DNA of 64,000 bases from a virus, in the IMG/VR virus record IMGVR_UViG_3300010149_000016, positions 1 to 64,000 of that record; one strand, written 5' to 3'. Made by a program: the position numbers and the translations under genes. The notes beneath the pieces were generated by a model. It made no database searches. It was not told where the DNA came from and saw nothing but the letters and a program-made list of their open reading frames with translations. Shown piece after piece: positions 26,117-34,535 of the stretch. Position 1 is the first letter of the stretch. Each line of letters begins with the position of its first letter.

Positions 26117-26416
26117 ATGGCTTCGAATAAAGTTAGACAAGTACCGGGAGACTGGACATCAGTAGAGCAATTTAAAGCTTCTGAAGCACACGCTAGTATT
26201 AAATCAGCAATAGACGCATTCACACCAGGTGATATGGATATTGTTATGGAATATAAGCTAGCAGGAACTAAAATTTGGATTAAATATCAGTTTGAAAACG
26301 AACAAAAAGTTGCTGATTTTAAAACATACATTTTAGCATCAGATTCTACTGTACATTTAGGACAAAGTGCAAGTCAATTAGGCGAAACAGTTTCACAAGA
26401 AGGCTGGGTCGTATAA
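26117..26416 (+). CDS. Small protein of unknown function
   Basis: The 99-residue product (MASNKVRQVPGDWTSVEQF...) has an AAGGAG site 12 bases after the oxygenase stop and is followed by a terminator. It reads as an alpha/beta domain with a central 'DMDIVMEYKLAGTKIWIKYQ' and no cysteines. Co-transcription with the oxygenase suggests a partner or substrate of that enzyme, which is only inference. Confidence 0.7.
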   Translation: MASNKVRQVPGDWTSVEQFKASEAHASIKSAIDAFTPGDMDIVMEYKLAGTKIWIKYQFENEQKVADFKTYILASDSTVHLGQSASQLGETVSQEGWVV

Positions 26417-26434
26417 TTTATTAATAAAATACCC

Positions 26435-26470
26435 AAGATAGGTTACTTTTTTAAAGTGACCTATCTTTTT
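26435..26470 (+). terminator. Rho-independent terminator
   Basis: A 12-bp stem (AAGATAGGTTAC paired with GTGACCTATCTT, one mismatch) around a TTTTTTAA-type loop, then TTTTT. It closes the oxygenase cassette before the tube gene. Confidence 0.88.
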
Positions 26471-26482
26471 GAGCATTGATTT

Positions 26483-26490
26483 GATAAATA
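26483..26490 (+). promoter_or_regulatory. Late promoter GATAAATA
   Basis: Exact late motif 50 bases before the tail tube ATG; TAGGAGA precedes the start. Confidence 0.75.
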
Positions 26491-26540
26491 CAATATAACA
26501 ATAGAAATACTACAGTATAGTATTATAGGAGAAAAAACAA

Positions 26541-27149
26541 ATGGCTGTAATTACAAATTTTGGAGTACCAACTGAATCAAGTCAAGGTACAACATTGATG
26601 CCTAAACTACAATATCGTTTTAGAGTTACTTTTAGTAATATGGGTGGCACTGGTGCTACTGACGAAGTAACACAAAATGTTATTAGTGCAGGTAGACCAA
26701 ACTTAACACATGAAGAAGTTGTTGTCGACTCATACAACTCAAAAATGTACTTAGCAGGTAAGCATACATGGGATCCATTAACAATTGTATTCCGTGATGA
26801 TATGAAATCAAACGTTATCAAAAAATTAGGTGCACAGTTGAATAAGCAAGTTGATCATGGTGATCAAGGAAGTGCTATTTCAGGTAGTGCATATAAATTT
26901 GGTGTAAAAATTGAAACACTAGATGGTGCGAATGGTACAGTTAAGCCTGCAACATTTGATGCATGGGAACTACAAGGATGTTTTATAACTAACGTTCAAT
27001 ATGGTGATTTAAACTACGCTGATTCAAGCATGGTACAAGTTACACTATCAGTACGTTACGATAATGCAATTCATACAATTGACGGTTCGGATGTATTAAG
27101 TTCAGGTTCAGCATCAAACGATGGTGGCTCTACAGGCGCTACATCTTAA
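26541..27149 (+). CDS. gp19: Tail tube protein gp19
   Basis: The 202-residue product has the T4-type tube pattern: 'TLMPKLQYRFRVTFSNMGG' at the N-terminus, 'QNVISAGRPNLTHEEVVVDS', 'KHTWDPLTIVFRDDM' and 'WELQGCFITNVQYGDLNYAD' then 'SSMVQVTLSVRYDNAIH'. It forms the rigid inner tube pushed out on contraction. The C-terminus is a Ser/Gly-rich tail. The position after the sheath (past the cassette) fits gene 19. Confidence 0.93.
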   Translation: MAVITNFGVPTESSQGTTLMPKLQYRFRVTFSNMGGTGATDEVTQNVISAGRPNLTHEEVVVDSYNSKMYLAGKHTWDPLTIVFRDDMKSNVIKKLGAQLNKQVDHGDQGSAISGSAYKFGVKIETLDGANGTVKPATFDAWELQGCFITNVQYGDLNYADSSMVQVTLSVRYDNAIHTIDGSDVLSSGSASNDGGSTGATS

Positions 27150-27170
27150 TTTTTAAGTTAGGATCAATAG

Positions 27171-28025
27171 ATGGCTTTAGGTGATGCAGGATATGTAAAG
27201 TATGGGCAATCCCAGGTATCTGGTGATATAGTAGCAATACCTAGAAATAAGTATTCGTTCACTGCATCAATGATTTACCAAGGGAGCCAACAACCTTTAG
27301 ATCTGACACGTATAGTTAACATTCAAATGCCTACGTTTGCATATAGAACGCAGACATTAAACAAGTATAATTCTAAAAGTATCGTTCAAACAGGAATAGA
27401 TTACACTCCTATAACTTTAACTGCTTACGATACTAAAGATCATTTAATAGAAGACTTTCTAAAGGACTATGCAAGACATTACATTGCTGGTCCAATGAAT
27501 GAAGACGATCATATAACTTGGCTTACATCAAAAAAAGGTTTAGAAACACCATTACAAAAAAACTTTATAACACAACTTGATATAATAAGAAAAGATAGCA
27601 GTACTTTAGAAAATAAAATACAAATATATCATCCTTATATCACAAACATTGATACTGATACACTTGATTATTCAGATAGTGCAGCTGCTATATATAGAAT
27701 AACATTTGCATATGAAGGATTTAGTATTGCAAGTACTGGTACACCAGTTAAACCAACACCAGAACCTATTGTTGAAGAATTTGATACAGCAGACCAAAAT
27801 CTATTCCTTGATGATTTTGATGAAGCAGAAAAAGAATATTTAGTAAGCGAAACTAAAAAAACTCCACCAGCAGCCGGCAACACCACAAGTGGTACTACAG
27901 CTATAAAAACCAATAAACCAGAATTAGAAAGATGGGATGGAACACTTAAAAAAGGCGAAAAAATTAGAAACATTGATGGCGTATCTTACAAAGTACCAGC
28001 ACCTATTGAAAAAGGCGCAGGATGA
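27171..28025 (+). CDS. Tube-like protein (possible tail tube initiator)
   Basis: The 284-residue product has a tube-domain ending ('TLDYSDSAAAIYRITFAYEG') and 'TGIDYTPITLTAYDTKD', so its first ~190 residues probably adopt the gp19/gp54 tube fold. A flexible acidic C-terminal extension follows ('PTPEPIVEEFDTADQNLF') with a short end domain. In T4, gp48 and gp54 begin the tube on the baseplate; a role of that sort is likely but not proven. It lies 21 bases after gp19 with a TTAGGA site. Confidence 0.6.
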   Translation: MALGDAGYVKYGQSQVSGDIVAIPRNKYSFTASMIYQGSQQPLDLTRIVNIQMPTFAYRTQTLNKYNSKSIVQTGIDYTPITLTAYDTKDHLIEDFLKDYARHYIAGPMNEDDHITWLTSKKGLETPLQKNFITQLDIIRKDSSTLENKIQIYHPYITNIDTDTLDYSDSAAAIYRITFAYEGFSIASTGTPVKPTPEPIVEEFDTADQNLFLDDFDEAEKEYLVSETKKTPPAAGNTTSGTTAIKTNKPELERWDGTLKKGEKIRNIDGVSYKVPAPIEKGAG

Positions 28026-28028
28026 TAA

Positions 28029-28478
28029 ATGCCAAAGTTTCAACAAGGACAATACGTTCCAACTAATCCAAAAAAATATTTAGGAAAAAGAACTCCACGT
28101 TATAGAAGTGGATGGGAATTAGCAGTAATGCGTATGTGTGATAATCACCCTGCTATTTTAGGTTGGGGTAGTGAAACACATAGAATTCCATATAAAAATC
28201 CTCTTACAGGAAAACAAACAACTTATGTTCCTGATTTACTTATTGTATACAAAGATAAAAAAGGTCAAAATCATGCAGAAATGATCGAGATTAAACCAGC
28301 TAGTCAAACATTAGGCGAAGCAAGAACACAAGCACAAAAAGCTGCGGCAGTAGTTAATCAGGCTAAATGGTCAGCATGTCATGCTTGGTGTAAATCACAA
28401 GGTATGGGATTTAGAGTTATAACTGAGAATCAAATATTTAACAAGCCTCAGAATTCTAAGAAAAAAAGAAAAAAGTAA
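28029..28478 (+). CDS. gp4: Head completion protein gp4 (nuclease-like)
   Basis: The 149-residue product aligns with T4 gp4: 'YLGKRTPRYRSGWELAVMRM', 'NHPAILGWGSETHRIPYKNP', 'YVPDLLIVYKDKKG' and 'AEMIEIKPASQT'. The G-S-E, Pro-Asp and E-I-K residues form a PD-(D/E)XK/TnsA-like site. gp4 is needed to finish heads before tail joining and may trim the packaged DNA end. The basic C-terminus (KKKRKK) suits DNA contact. It starts 3 bases after the preceding stop. Confidence 0.88.
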   Translation: MPKFQQGQYVPTNPKKYLGKRTPRYRSGWELAVMRMCDNHPAILGWGSETHRIPYKNPLTGKQTTYVPDLLIVYKDKKGQNHAEMIEIKPASQTLGEARTQAQKAAAVVNQAKWSACHAWCKSQGMGFRVITENQIFNKPQNSKKKRKK

Positions 28479-29120
28479 ATGCATGTTATTAGAAATGCTT
28501 TTCATAGTACAGATATTTTTGAAGAATTTGCAGATCAAATAAACAACTATAATCCAAGTTTAGTAATTGATTGTGGATGTGGAAATAATCAATGGAAAGG
28601 CAAAATTAATAATTTAATTGGATTTGATAATAATTCACAATTTAGAGAAAATTATATTAATAATCCAGACTATATATGTAGTTATTTAGAATTTGATAAA
28701 TTTGTACAAAATAATTCAGCAGATTTTTGTTTTTGTTTAGGTAGTATGCATTCTGCAGAAGATATGAGCAAAGAACTTGATTTAGTATATAAATGGTTAA
28801 AACCCGGCGGTAAAATTATTATGAGAGTACGAGCAGATGAAGATGATGATAGTGTATATGCATGGAATTTAAATAAAATACATGATATTACTAATAAATA
28901 TAATTATAAAATTATAAAACCAATAGAACACACTAAGATGCTATTAAATCAGCTAAATGAGCAAGATTTTAAATGGATAAGTACTAACAAAGCAATTAAT
29001 AAAAAGCATCATAGAAGAAGTTCAGTAGAAACTGAAACTTCTAATAGAAGTACAGGACAAAATAAAGATAATATATTTAAATCCTGGTTTATATGGTGGT
29101 GGGAAAAACAATATGACTAA
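28479..29120 (+). CDS. Class I SAM-dependent methyltransferase
   Basis: The 213-residue product has 'SLVIDCGCGNNQWKGKI' (SAM motif I), 'LIGFDNNSQFRENYI' (acidic strand 2 end), 'DFCFCLGSMHSAEDMSKE' and 'WLKPGGKIIMRVR' (post-I motif). That is a normal small Rossmann methyltransferase. The C-terminus is basic and Trp-rich. It begins directly after gp4 and overlaps gp16 by 8 bases, so it is inserted into the packaging genes. Target (base, protein or small molecule) unknown. Confidence 0.82.
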   Translation: MHVIRNAFHSTDIFEEFADQINNYNPSLVIDCGCGNNQWKGKINNLIGFDNNSQFRENYINNPDYICSYLEFDKFVQNNSADFCFCLGSMHSAEDMSKELDLVYKWLKPGGKIIMRVRADEDDDSVYAWNLNKIHDITNKYNYKIIKPIEHTKMLLNQLNEQDFKWISTNKAINKKHHRRSSVETETSNRSTGQNKDNIFKSWFIWWWEKQYD

Positions 29121-29658
29121 AAAGCTAGAAGAAGAATTAAATTTACCTAACTTAGAAGAATTAATGCCTGAAGAAGAAGCAGATAAAGTAGAACCTACAG
29201 TAGAAGAAATTAAAAACGAAATAGCTGAATATCAAGGCGAATTAAGTATGGTAGAAAGAGCTCAAGCAGCACTTCCTACAGTAGAGGGATTAGAACAATT
29301 AGATAGAGAAATGGATGCATATGCTATCAAAGCTATGGATACTTTCGATGAACTAGTTGACCTTGGAAAAAATGTAGAAGATCGACATGCGGCTCCAATT
29401 TTTGATAGTGCTGCTAAAATGATAACAGCTGCTCTGCAAGCAAAACAAGCTAAGATGGACAAAAAAATGAAAATGATTGAGTTACAAATGCGTCAAGCTA
29501 GACTTGAAAAAGATAGTGAAAAAATAGATGCATATGTAGCTAAAAGTAATAGAGAACTAGGGTTAGATGAAGATGAAGGCGCAGAAGGGCGTATTATTGG
29601 TAATAGATCAGAAATGCTTGCCGAAATCATGAAGAACTTGCCCGAAAAAGATAAATAG
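29113..29658 (+). CDS. gp16: Terminase small subunit gp16
   Basis: The 181-residue product opens with an acidic 'LPNLEELMPEEEADKVEPTV', then the long helical pair typical of T4-like small terminases: 'YAIKAMDTFDELVDLGKNVE' and 'RHAAPIFDSAAKMITAALQ' followed by a Lys/Met-rich coiled coil. gp16 oligomers recognise DNA ends and stimulate gp17. It is separated from gp17 by two other genes. The stop overlaps a GATAAATA late motif. Confidence 0.8.
   Translation: MTKKLEEELNLPNLEELMPEEEADKVEPTVEEIKNEIAEYQGELSMVERAQAALPTVEGLEQLDREMDAYAIKAMDTFDELVDLGKNVEDRHAAPIFDSAAKMITAALQAKQAKMDKKMKMIELQMRQARLEKDSEKIDAYVAKSNRELGLDEDEGAEGRIIGNRSEMLAEIMKNLPEKDK
29650..29657 (+). promoter_or_regulatory. Late promoter motif GATAAATA overlapping gp16 stop
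   Basis: The final codons (Lys-Asp-Lys-stop) of gp16 contain exact GATAAATA, 24 bases before the next ATG with AGGAGA between. Because this codon string is easily AT-rich by chance, it is a weaker call than the intergenic copies. Confidence 0.55.
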
Positions 29659-29681
29659 TATTAATAGGAGAACACATAGTA

Positions 29682-30173
29682 ATGAAATCGTATACACAAT
29701 ACTTAACAGAATCTAAAAAAACATGGAAGTTTAAGATTAAAACTATACATGAATTAACTGATGATCAACAAGATCGAATTGAGAAGCACCTCGGTAAATA
29801 TGACTCAAAAGGACTCGGTGCTGCGAAGAAAACAATGTTACAAAGTACACCACGTGATTTTCCTAAAGCTAGAGGATACGAAGTATTCACTTATGAATTT
29901 GAAACTAATATAGTTGCAAGCGGTTGGCAAATACAAAATGACATCCGTAATATGATAGGTTTAGCAGACGGTGTATTAAAAGTAAAAGGTGAACATGAGC
30001 CAGACGAGGCTATACCACCTCAAGGAATAGAAGTTAAGAGTGTATTAGGTGATGATGAATACAGTGAAGCTGAAAAAGTAAAAGCTGAAGAACATTACGG
30101 CGATGAATACAATAAAGGATTTTTAAAGGAGTTAGCTAAACTCCAAAAACAAAAGGAAAAAGGCAATGAGTGA
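29682..30173 (+). CDS. Possible internal head protein
   Basis: The 163-residue product starts MKSYTQYLTESKKTWKF, similar in style to the short capsid-targeting sequence (Met-Lys-x-Phe/Tyr-x-x-Phe/Leu-x-x-Glu) that sends internal proteins into the T4 prohead and is cleaved there. A small alpha/beta domain follows ('YEVFTYEFETNIVASGWQIQ') and a Lys/Glu-rich tail. It sits between gp16 and gp17. Packaging into the head is inferred from the N-terminus alone. It overlaps the next gene by 8 bases. Confidence 0.6.
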   Translation: MKSYTQYLTESKKTWKFKIKTIHELTDDQQDRIEKHLGKYDSKGLGAAKKTMLQSTPRDFPKARGYEVFTYEFETNIVASGWQIQNDIRNMIGLADGVLKVKGEHEPDEAIPPQGIEVKSVLGDDEYSEAEKVKAEEHYGDEYNKGFLKELAKLQKQKEKGNE

Positions 30174-31431
30174 TTTAGATAGAATATTAAAACTTGCTAG
30201 CCACGGCATAGAAGGTGCTCAACGTCAGGCTCCAGCAGAAAGAGAAATGAAAGTAGCACCTACACCAAAAACTGAAGCAGTTGGTGAATTTGCAGAACCA
30301 ATTTATGATTTAATTGATATGCATTTTGAAGGTGACTGCCAACCAGTATTTGATGATTTAGTACGTTTTTTAAGCGGCGATCAAATTAAAGAATTTGTAG
30401 ATGACTTTAGACGTCATCACGATTTACCAATGGGTGACGAAGAAACAGAAGAGTCAGTTGAACCAACTGAACCGTCAACAGAAGAAGGTAATAAATTCTC
30501 AGGCGAATTAGCAGATGCTAAAAAAGATGGTAAAAAAGAATTTGAAGTTGATGGTAAGAAATTTAAAGTAGAAGCTGACGAAGTAAAAGAAGGTACTTGG
30601 GCAGTTCCAGAAACTCCAGAACAAGTAGAAGCATTAAAAGAACTTATGTCAGAGCCATTACCAGTAGGCGAAGATGGTGATAATGCGGCAGACAAAATGT
30701 ATAGTATATTAGGTGACGATGAGTTATTTGATGAGTTTCATCAATTAGCAGTTGACCTTGGACCAGATACAGACGCAAGACCAGCTATTGAAAATAGACT
30801 AAAAGAATTAGGTTTAATGGAAGCAGATACATCAGAAGGCAAACTAGTTTGTAAAGATTGCGGAGATGAAGTACATAAACCTACTACTGATTGCGAAAAT
30901 GATTGCCATGATGAAAATGGTAGTCATTGGGTTAAAGAAGAATCAGTTAATGAAGCACAAAGTCCAGCACAAAAAGCCGCTTTTGAAAAAATGTTAGCTT
31001 CTAAAAAAGGTAACAAAAAAGATGATAAAGACGACAAAGAAGCAGTAGATGAAGCAATTGTTACAGAAAAATGTGGCACTTGTGGATGTGACATGGATAA
31101 TCCAAAACCAGGTTGCGATTGTGATTCACACAAAAAAGAAACTATTGAAGAGGCACCAACTATGGATACAACACAATTAATAAACTTATTAAAAAATGCA
31201 GGATTAAGCGAAGAAGCTATTCAAACAAAACTAAACGAATGGGCTAACACACCAGAAGGTGCAGCAGAACAAGAAGCTACATCACATGGTGAACCATATG
31301 AAAACTTTGCACAAAGCGTTAACCTAAGTTTAAAAAGATACTTAGATGCAGAAGATATGAAAGTAGGCTTAAAAGAACATAAAGTTGAAGATATTAAAGA
31401 AGCATATAAAGCATCTAAAAATAAAAAATAA
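30166..31431 (+). CDS. Acidic, cysteine-bearing hypothetical protein
   Basis: The 421-residue, strongly acidic protein has 'DDLVRFLSGDQIKEFVDDFR' near the N-terminus, then 'GKKEFEVDGKKFKVEADEVK'. Two cysteine clusters resemble zinc ribbons: 'LVCKDCGDEVHKPTTDCEND' and 'EKCGTCGCDMDNPKPGCDCD'. Helices with 'TTQLINLLKNAGLSEEAIQT' and a C-terminal 'HKVEDIKEAYKASKNKK' follow. It looks modular and possibly scaffold- or core-like. It is the last gene before a terminator and the gp17 gene. Function unknown. Confidence 0.65.
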   Translation: MSDLDRILKLASHGIEGAQRQAPAEREMKVAPTPKTEAVGEFAEPIYDLIDMHFEGDCQPVFDDLVRFLSGDQIKEFVDDFRRHHDLPMGDEETEESVEPTEPSTEEGNKFSGELADAKKDGKKEFEVDGKKFKVEADEVKEGTWAVPETPEQVEALKELMSEPLPVGEDGDNAADKMYSILGDDELFDEFHQLAVDLGPDTDARPAIENRLKELGLMEADTSEGKLVCKDCGDEVHKPTTDCENDCHDENGSHWVKEESVNEAQSPAQKAAFEKMLASKKGNKKDDKDDKEAVDEAIVTEKCGTCGCDMDNPKPGCDCDSHKKETIEEAPTMDTTQLINLLKNAGLSEEAIQTKLNEWANTPEGAAEQEATSHGEPYENFAQSVNLSLKRYLDAEDMKVGLKEHKVEDIKEAYKASKNKK

Positions 31432-31452
31432 TATAACAAACATCCCTCCCCT

Positions 31453-31480
31453 ACAGCGTGGCTACGGCTACGCTGTTTTC
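31453..31480 (+). terminator. Terminator-like hairpin with TACG loop
   Basis: A 10-bp stem (ACAGCGTGGC / GCTACGCTGT, one G-T pair) around a TACG (UNCG-type) tetraloop, then TTTTC and TTTT. It lies between the acidic protein gene and gp17. Confidence 0.8.
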
Positions 31481-31499
31481 TTTTGCAGTTAACTACGTA

Positions 31500-31507
31500 G
31501 ATAAATA
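31500..31507 (+). promoter_or_regulatory. Late promoter placed for a leaderless gp17 mRNA
   Basis: GATAAATA is followed by exactly 5 bases and then the gp17 ATG at 31513. In T4 the octamer covers -13 to -6, so the +1 would be the A of the ATG. No Shine-Dalgarno is present. Confidence 0.7.
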
Positions 31508-31512
31508 ATATT

Positions 31513-33069
31513 ATGGCAGTAGATACAAAATTAACTAAAACCCCATATAGAAAAGAACGTTACACAGAGCAACAACTACTTGAGCTTGCTAAATGCAGTG
31601 CTGATCCTAAACACTTTATGAAGGAACACTGTTTTATTCAGCATCCTACACAAGGTCGTATGAAATTTGCACTATATGATTTCCAAGAAGAACTAGTAGA
31701 TGTATATCACAATAATAGATACAGTATTAGTATGCTTGCACGACAAACAGGTAAAAGTACATGTGCGGCAGGATATTTGTTATGGTATGCAATGTTTAAC
31801 CCAGATCAAACTATTCTTATAGCGGCACACAAATATAGTGGTGCTAGTGAAATTATGCAACGTATACGTTTTGCATACGAAACACTACCTGATTTTATTA
31901 GAGCTGGTGTTACTGCATATAACAAAGGATCGTTGGAATTTGATAACGGTTCACGTATTGTAGCACAGTCAACAACAGAAAATACTGGACGTGGTTTGAG
32001 TATATCATTAGCATACTTAGACGAGTTTGCATTTGTTAGACCAAACATAGCCAAAGAGTTTTGGACTTCACTTTCACCTACATTAGCAACAGGTGGTAAA
32101 TGTATTATTACATCAACGCCAAATATGGACGATGATCAATTTGCACAAATTTGGAGAGATGCAAATAAAAATCAAGACGAGCATGGCAACGAAACTAAAC
32201 AAGGTATTAATGGGTTTGCACATTATCTGGCTACATGGGAAGTACACCCAGATAGAGATTGGGAATGGGCAGAAATTGAGCAAGGTAAAATTGGTGAAGA
32301 AAGATTTAGAAGAGAACATAATTGTGAGTTTATTGCGTTTGATGAAACACTTATAGATAGTATTAAACTTAGTAATATGGAAGCACGTGATCCTTACGCT
32401 AAAGCAGGACAAGTACGTTGGTATGCACCGGTAGCAAAAGGAAAACTATATGTAATAGCGTTAGATCCTAGTTTAGGAACAGGCGGCGATAATAGTGCTA
32501 TACAAGTATATAGTATGCCCGGAATGAAACAAGTTGCAGAGTGGATGCATAATAGAACTAGCGTACAAGGGCAAATAAAAATTTTGCGAGAAATCTCGCA
32601 ATATATAGAAAGCGAAACAGATGGTGATTGTGAAATATACTATAGCATGGAAAACAATACATTAGGTGAAGCAGCGTTAGTTGTAGTAGAAGAACAAGGA
32701 GAGGAAAACTTTCCTGGTACATTTTTAAGCGAAACAAAAGCACATGGTAATGCTAAACGTTATAGACGTGGATTTACTACTACACATAAAAGTAAAATAT
32801 CAGCATGTGCTAAGTTAAAGCATTGGGTTGAAACAGAAAAATTAGAAGTAGCTAGCAAGCCACTATTAAGAGAATTAAAAACATTTATTGCTAGAGGAAA
32901 TAGCTATGCAGCCAAAGATGGTGAGAATGATGACCTTGTAATGGCATTAGTTCTTATAGTAAGAATGAGCATGGAAGTATCTAAGTACGAAGAAAGTGCA
33001 TTTGAGTACTTAAATGAAGACTTTGACGATGATGACGGTATGGAACCAATGCCTTTTAGCTTACTATAG
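31513..33069 (+). CDS. gp17: Terminase large subunit gp17
   Basis: The 518-residue packaging motor has Walker A 'SMLARQTGKSTCAAGYL' (about residues 74-90), Walker B 'LAYLDEFAFVRP' and coupling motif 'CIITSTPNM'. In the nuclease half it has 'VIALDPSLGTGGDNSAIQVY', 'YYSMENNTLGEAALVVV' and 'DGENDDLVMALVL', which supply the acidic metal ligands. This is a full-length T4-type gp17 that pumps DNA into the prohead and cuts the concatemer. It has no ribosome-binding site; its promoter abuts the start codon. Confidence 0.96.
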   Translation: MAVDTKLTKTPYRKERYTEQQLLELAKCSADPKHFMKEHCFIQHPTQGRMKFALYDFQEELVDVYHNNRYSISMLARQTGKSTCAAGYLLWYAMFNPDQTILIAAHKYSGASEIMQRIRFAYETLPDFIRAGVTAYNKGSLEFDNGSRIVAQSTTENTGRGLSISLAYLDEFAFVRPNIAKEFWTSLSPTLATGGKCIITSTPNMDDDQFAQIWRDANKNQDEHGNETKQGINGFAHYLATWEVHPDRDWEWAEIEQGKIGEERFRREHNCEFIAFDETLIDSIKLSNMEARDPYAKAGQVRWYAPVAKGKLYVIALDPSLGTGGDNSAIQVYSMPGMKQVAEWMHNRTSVQGQIKILREISQYIESETDGDCEIYYSMENNTLGEAALVVVEEQGEENFPGTFLSETKAHGNAKRYRRGFTTTHKSKISACAKLKHWVETEKLEVASKPLLRELKTFIARGNSYAAKDGENDDLVMALVLIVRMSMEVSKYEESAFEYLNEDFDDDDGMEPMPFSLL

Positions 33070-33078
33070 CACTTATTT

Positions 33079-33086
33079 GATAAATA
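33079..33086 (+). promoter_or_regulatory. Late promoter GATAAATA
   Basis: Exact late motif 10 bases after the gp17 stop and 21 bases before the next ATG, with AAAGGAA between. Confidence 0.75.
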
Positions 33087-33107
33087 CATTAAAGGAATAC
33101 TATAAAG

Positions 33108-34388
33108 ATGCAATTATCGACAGAAATTTTTAATATTATCAAAGGAGCAAACATTAAGCTACGTTTGTTTGATTTTGAAGGAAACAAAACTTTAGACTCT
33201 GATCAGTCTGCGAGATTTTACGCATACGAAGAAGATTTTCTAGTCACTATAAGAACAGAAAATGAAGAAGTTGAAGTTGTTGTACAAGCAGGAGCAGATT
33301 TTAGTTTTGATAAGAATAAAGCACTTTTAGATAGTATCAAGAAAGCAGGACATAACGCTATGGCAGAATATACGATAAGAAAGTTTGATAAAAATATAGC
33401 ACCAAAAGACTTCGCACACGAAACAGTTAAAGAAGGCTATTCACGTGCAACAGGAAGTTTAAAAACAAGTTATATACAATTACCGGAGTCAACTAGACTA
33501 ATTATTAAGCACTCAAAGGGGGTGAACGAAGAAGTACGTGGTAGCAGATCACGAAATATCAAAGCATTATTTATTGAGAACTCTGCAGGTGAAAGATTTA
33601 GATTCCCTCACAAATACTTAGCTGGCGCTAAAGCTATGGCCAAGCATGTAAGCATGGGCGGAACACCATATGATGCAATAGGTGAATCAATCTTAAAAGT
33701 ATGTAAAGAAGTAGCGGAATGTAATCAATTTGTACGTCATGTGCGTACTAATAAGTTAGTTAACGAGGGCAACATAGATATTGTTGAAACAGTTAAACAA
33801 AAATTAAAAGAATTAAAACAAACAGTACACAGTCTTCAGACCTCTAGAGGTTATAACGACTATTCAGTAAATTCTACAACAATTGCAGAAAATTCTGATA
33901 AAGAGGTTGACATTACTGGAAAATTCATGTACAATACATTCGAAACTGCAAATATGGACGCAGTATTAGAAACCGTAGCACGTATTGTGAAGGAGAGAGA
34001 TAGTATGACAGATCTAACAAAAGAACATCTTAGCAGACTGTATGATATGATCAAAAATAAAGAAGATTTTAAACTTAATATTGACCCTAACGATCCTGAA
34101 CATCCTGATAACGAAGATCCAATTAAATACTCAGGTGGAATGGGTGCAATGGCAAAACTAAGTAGCATGCTATCTTATCTTGCTATGTCTAGCAAGAACG
34201 ACGAAGCATTTAACTTGCTAAGTCACTTAGGAACAGAATTACATAACATGCCTCAAAAGACTGTTATGTTGTTGGCTAAAATTGTAACTTACTTAGATAA
34301 GAACAATAAAATGCCAGCAAAAGAAACTGAACCAGCAGAAAATATATCTGAGTCAGTTATTAAAAATTTACGTAGAAAAATTGCGTAA
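33108..34388 (+). CDS. Conserved late protein of unknown function
   Basis: The 426-residue product starts 'MQLSTEIFNIIKGANIKLRL', followed by a beta-rich domain ('YAYEEDFLVTIRTENEEVEV') and basic helical parts ('ESTRLIIKHSKGVNEEVRGS', 'FRFPHKYLAGAKAMAKHVSM'). A helical C-terminal half ends near 'SESVIKNLRRKIA'. It is strongly predicted to be late by its own GATAAATA promoter. I recall similar proteins in cyanophages near gp17 but no function. A virion or core component is likely. Confidence 0.7.
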   Translation: MQLSTEIFNIIKGANIKLRLFDFEGNKTLDSDQSARFYAYEEDFLVTIRTENEEVEVVVQAGADFSFDKNKALLDSIKKAGHNAMAEYTIRKFDKNIAPKDFAHETVKEGYSRATGSLKTSYIQLPESTRLIIKHSKGVNEEVRGSRSRNIKALFIENSAGERFRFPHKYLAGAKAMAKHVSMGGTPYDAIGESILKVCKEVAECNQFVRHVRTNKLVNEGNIDIVETVKQKLKELKQTVHSLQTSRGYNDYSVNSTTIAENSDKEVDITGKFMYNTFETANMDAVLETVARIVKERDSMTDLTKEHLSRLYDMIKNKEDFKLNIDPNDPEHPDNEDPIKYSGGMGAMAKLSSMLSYLAMSSKNDEAFNLLSHLGTELHNMPQKTVMLLAKIVTYLDKNNKMPAKETEPAENISESVIKNLRRKIA

Positions 34389-34407
34389 ATTTTTTAACAA
34401 AAAGTAC

Positions 34408-34436
34408 TTGACAGTAAGTACTATAAAATGTATACT
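34408..34436 (+). promoter_or_regulatory. Sigma70-type promoter of gp32
   Basis: TTGACA (34408-34413), 17 nt, TATACT (34431-34436). The start point would be ~34443, leaving a ~90-base leader to the gp32 ATG with AGGAGA. The leader may hold regulatory structure (T4 gp32 autoregulates its mRNA), but I see no clear pseudoknot. Confidence 0.85.
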
Positions 34437-34535
34437 GTAAAGGCAAATAAAGGCAAAGTAATCAATAGGTTACAAACTACAAAGTAAAGCAACGTGTTTT
34501 ACTACTAATAAAGGCTAATATAGGAGAAAATTATT

